64,000 bases of DNA from positions 154,153,105-154,217,104 of the forward strand of contig NC_134572.1 of the NCBI RefSeq assembly GCF_050947875.1. The letters run 5' to 3'. The stretch is from Dermacentor variabilis (Eukaryota; Arthropoda; Arachnida; Ixodida; Ixodidae). Both the position numbers and the translations under genes were made by a program. The notes beneath the pieces were generated by a model, which was not told the DNA's origin, searched no databases, and worked only from the letters and a program-made list of their open reading frames with translations. Of the stretch, positions 63,830-64,000 are shown piece by piece; position 1 is the first letter of the stretch, and the number at the start of each line of letters is the position of its first letter.

Positions 63830-64000
63830 TTAGGGTGATGCTAGCTTCTTGCAGGCGCTGAAGTACTTTGTGCAGTCGTGCATCATTTTCTGTCTTCGTG
63901 CGGCCAAACACTATTATGTCGTCTTGCAGACATGCTTGGCCGTCCAGGTCTTCTAGCGGTCTTACCAGTTCCCCGTGGTGAAATTCACTTGCAGTGAATA
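63830..64000 (-). pseudogene. Gypsy RT core fragment (partial at window end)
   Basis: On the - strand: LVRPLEDLDGQACLQDDIIVFGRT and NDARLHKVLQRLQEASITL, an RT motif C with LQDD in place of Y/F-x-DD. It continues into 59095-57905 once the SINE and CR1-like block is removed. The 5' part lies beyond the window. Confidence 0.8.

Overview
This is eukaryotic nuclear DNA made almost entirely of transposable elements and their debris. It carries Ty3/gypsy LTR elements, LINEs of at least three kinds (I-like with RNase H, CR1/Jockey-like, RTE-like), a possible Penelope-like remnant, several tRNA-derived SINEs, long (TA)n runs and other microsatellites. The mix, and SINE and LINE sequences that I remember as common in hard ticks, suggest an ixodid tick (inference from memory, not checked by search). 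There are no operons, ribosome binding sites or bacterial-style genes. No complete host gene is visible; only two candidate host exons stand out, at 16.2-16.4 kb (- strand) and 15.5-15.6 kb (+ strand).

Layout: 0-5 kb holds broken gypsy and LINE pieces. 5.2-5.5 kb is a degenerate foldback SINE. 6.0-11.3 kb is a structurally complete Ty3/gypsy element with two short, almost identical LTRs but broken gag and pol; it sits in a (TA)n tract next to an inverted copy of its own LTR end. 11.8-12.1 kb is a SINE with perfect target-site duplications. 12.1-18.9 kb is relatively poor in transposons and holds both exon candidates and a 61-bp-arm hairpin. 18.9-24.3 kb is the best preserved element, an I-like LINE on the - strand whose visible endonuclease, RT and RNase H catalytic motifs are intact, spoiled only by one TAG and a 4-nt ORF overlap. 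24.7-27.8 kb is an older LINE (- strand) split by a SINE composite. 30.0-31.7 kb has an unusual tandem array and a perfect 167-bp inverted copy of part of it inserted in a LINE remnant. 32-43 kb is mostly unrecognised sequence with LINE 3' ends and TA repeats. 43.75-48.1 kb is a near full-length CR1-like LINE with tandem 5' promoter-like units and a 2A ribosome-skipping motif in ORF1. 51-54 kb has gypsy debris and a 1.07-kb tandem duplication. 54.2-57.9 kb is an RTE-like LINE that took up two SINEs. 57.9-64 kb is a - strand gypsy split by SINE copies and a + strand CR1-like LINE, itself hit by a foldback SINE with a 14-bp target-site duplication.

Functionally the window is a layered record of retrotransposition: LINE-type endonuclease/RT machinery probably mobilised the SINEs (target-site duplications of 10-14 bp are visible for four insertions), and later elements landed in earlier ones. 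The most unusual theme is recurrent perfect or near-perfect inverted duplication (foldbacks) at six places, several centred on or next to a tRNA-like T-arm. These could be transcribed as long hairpin RNAs.
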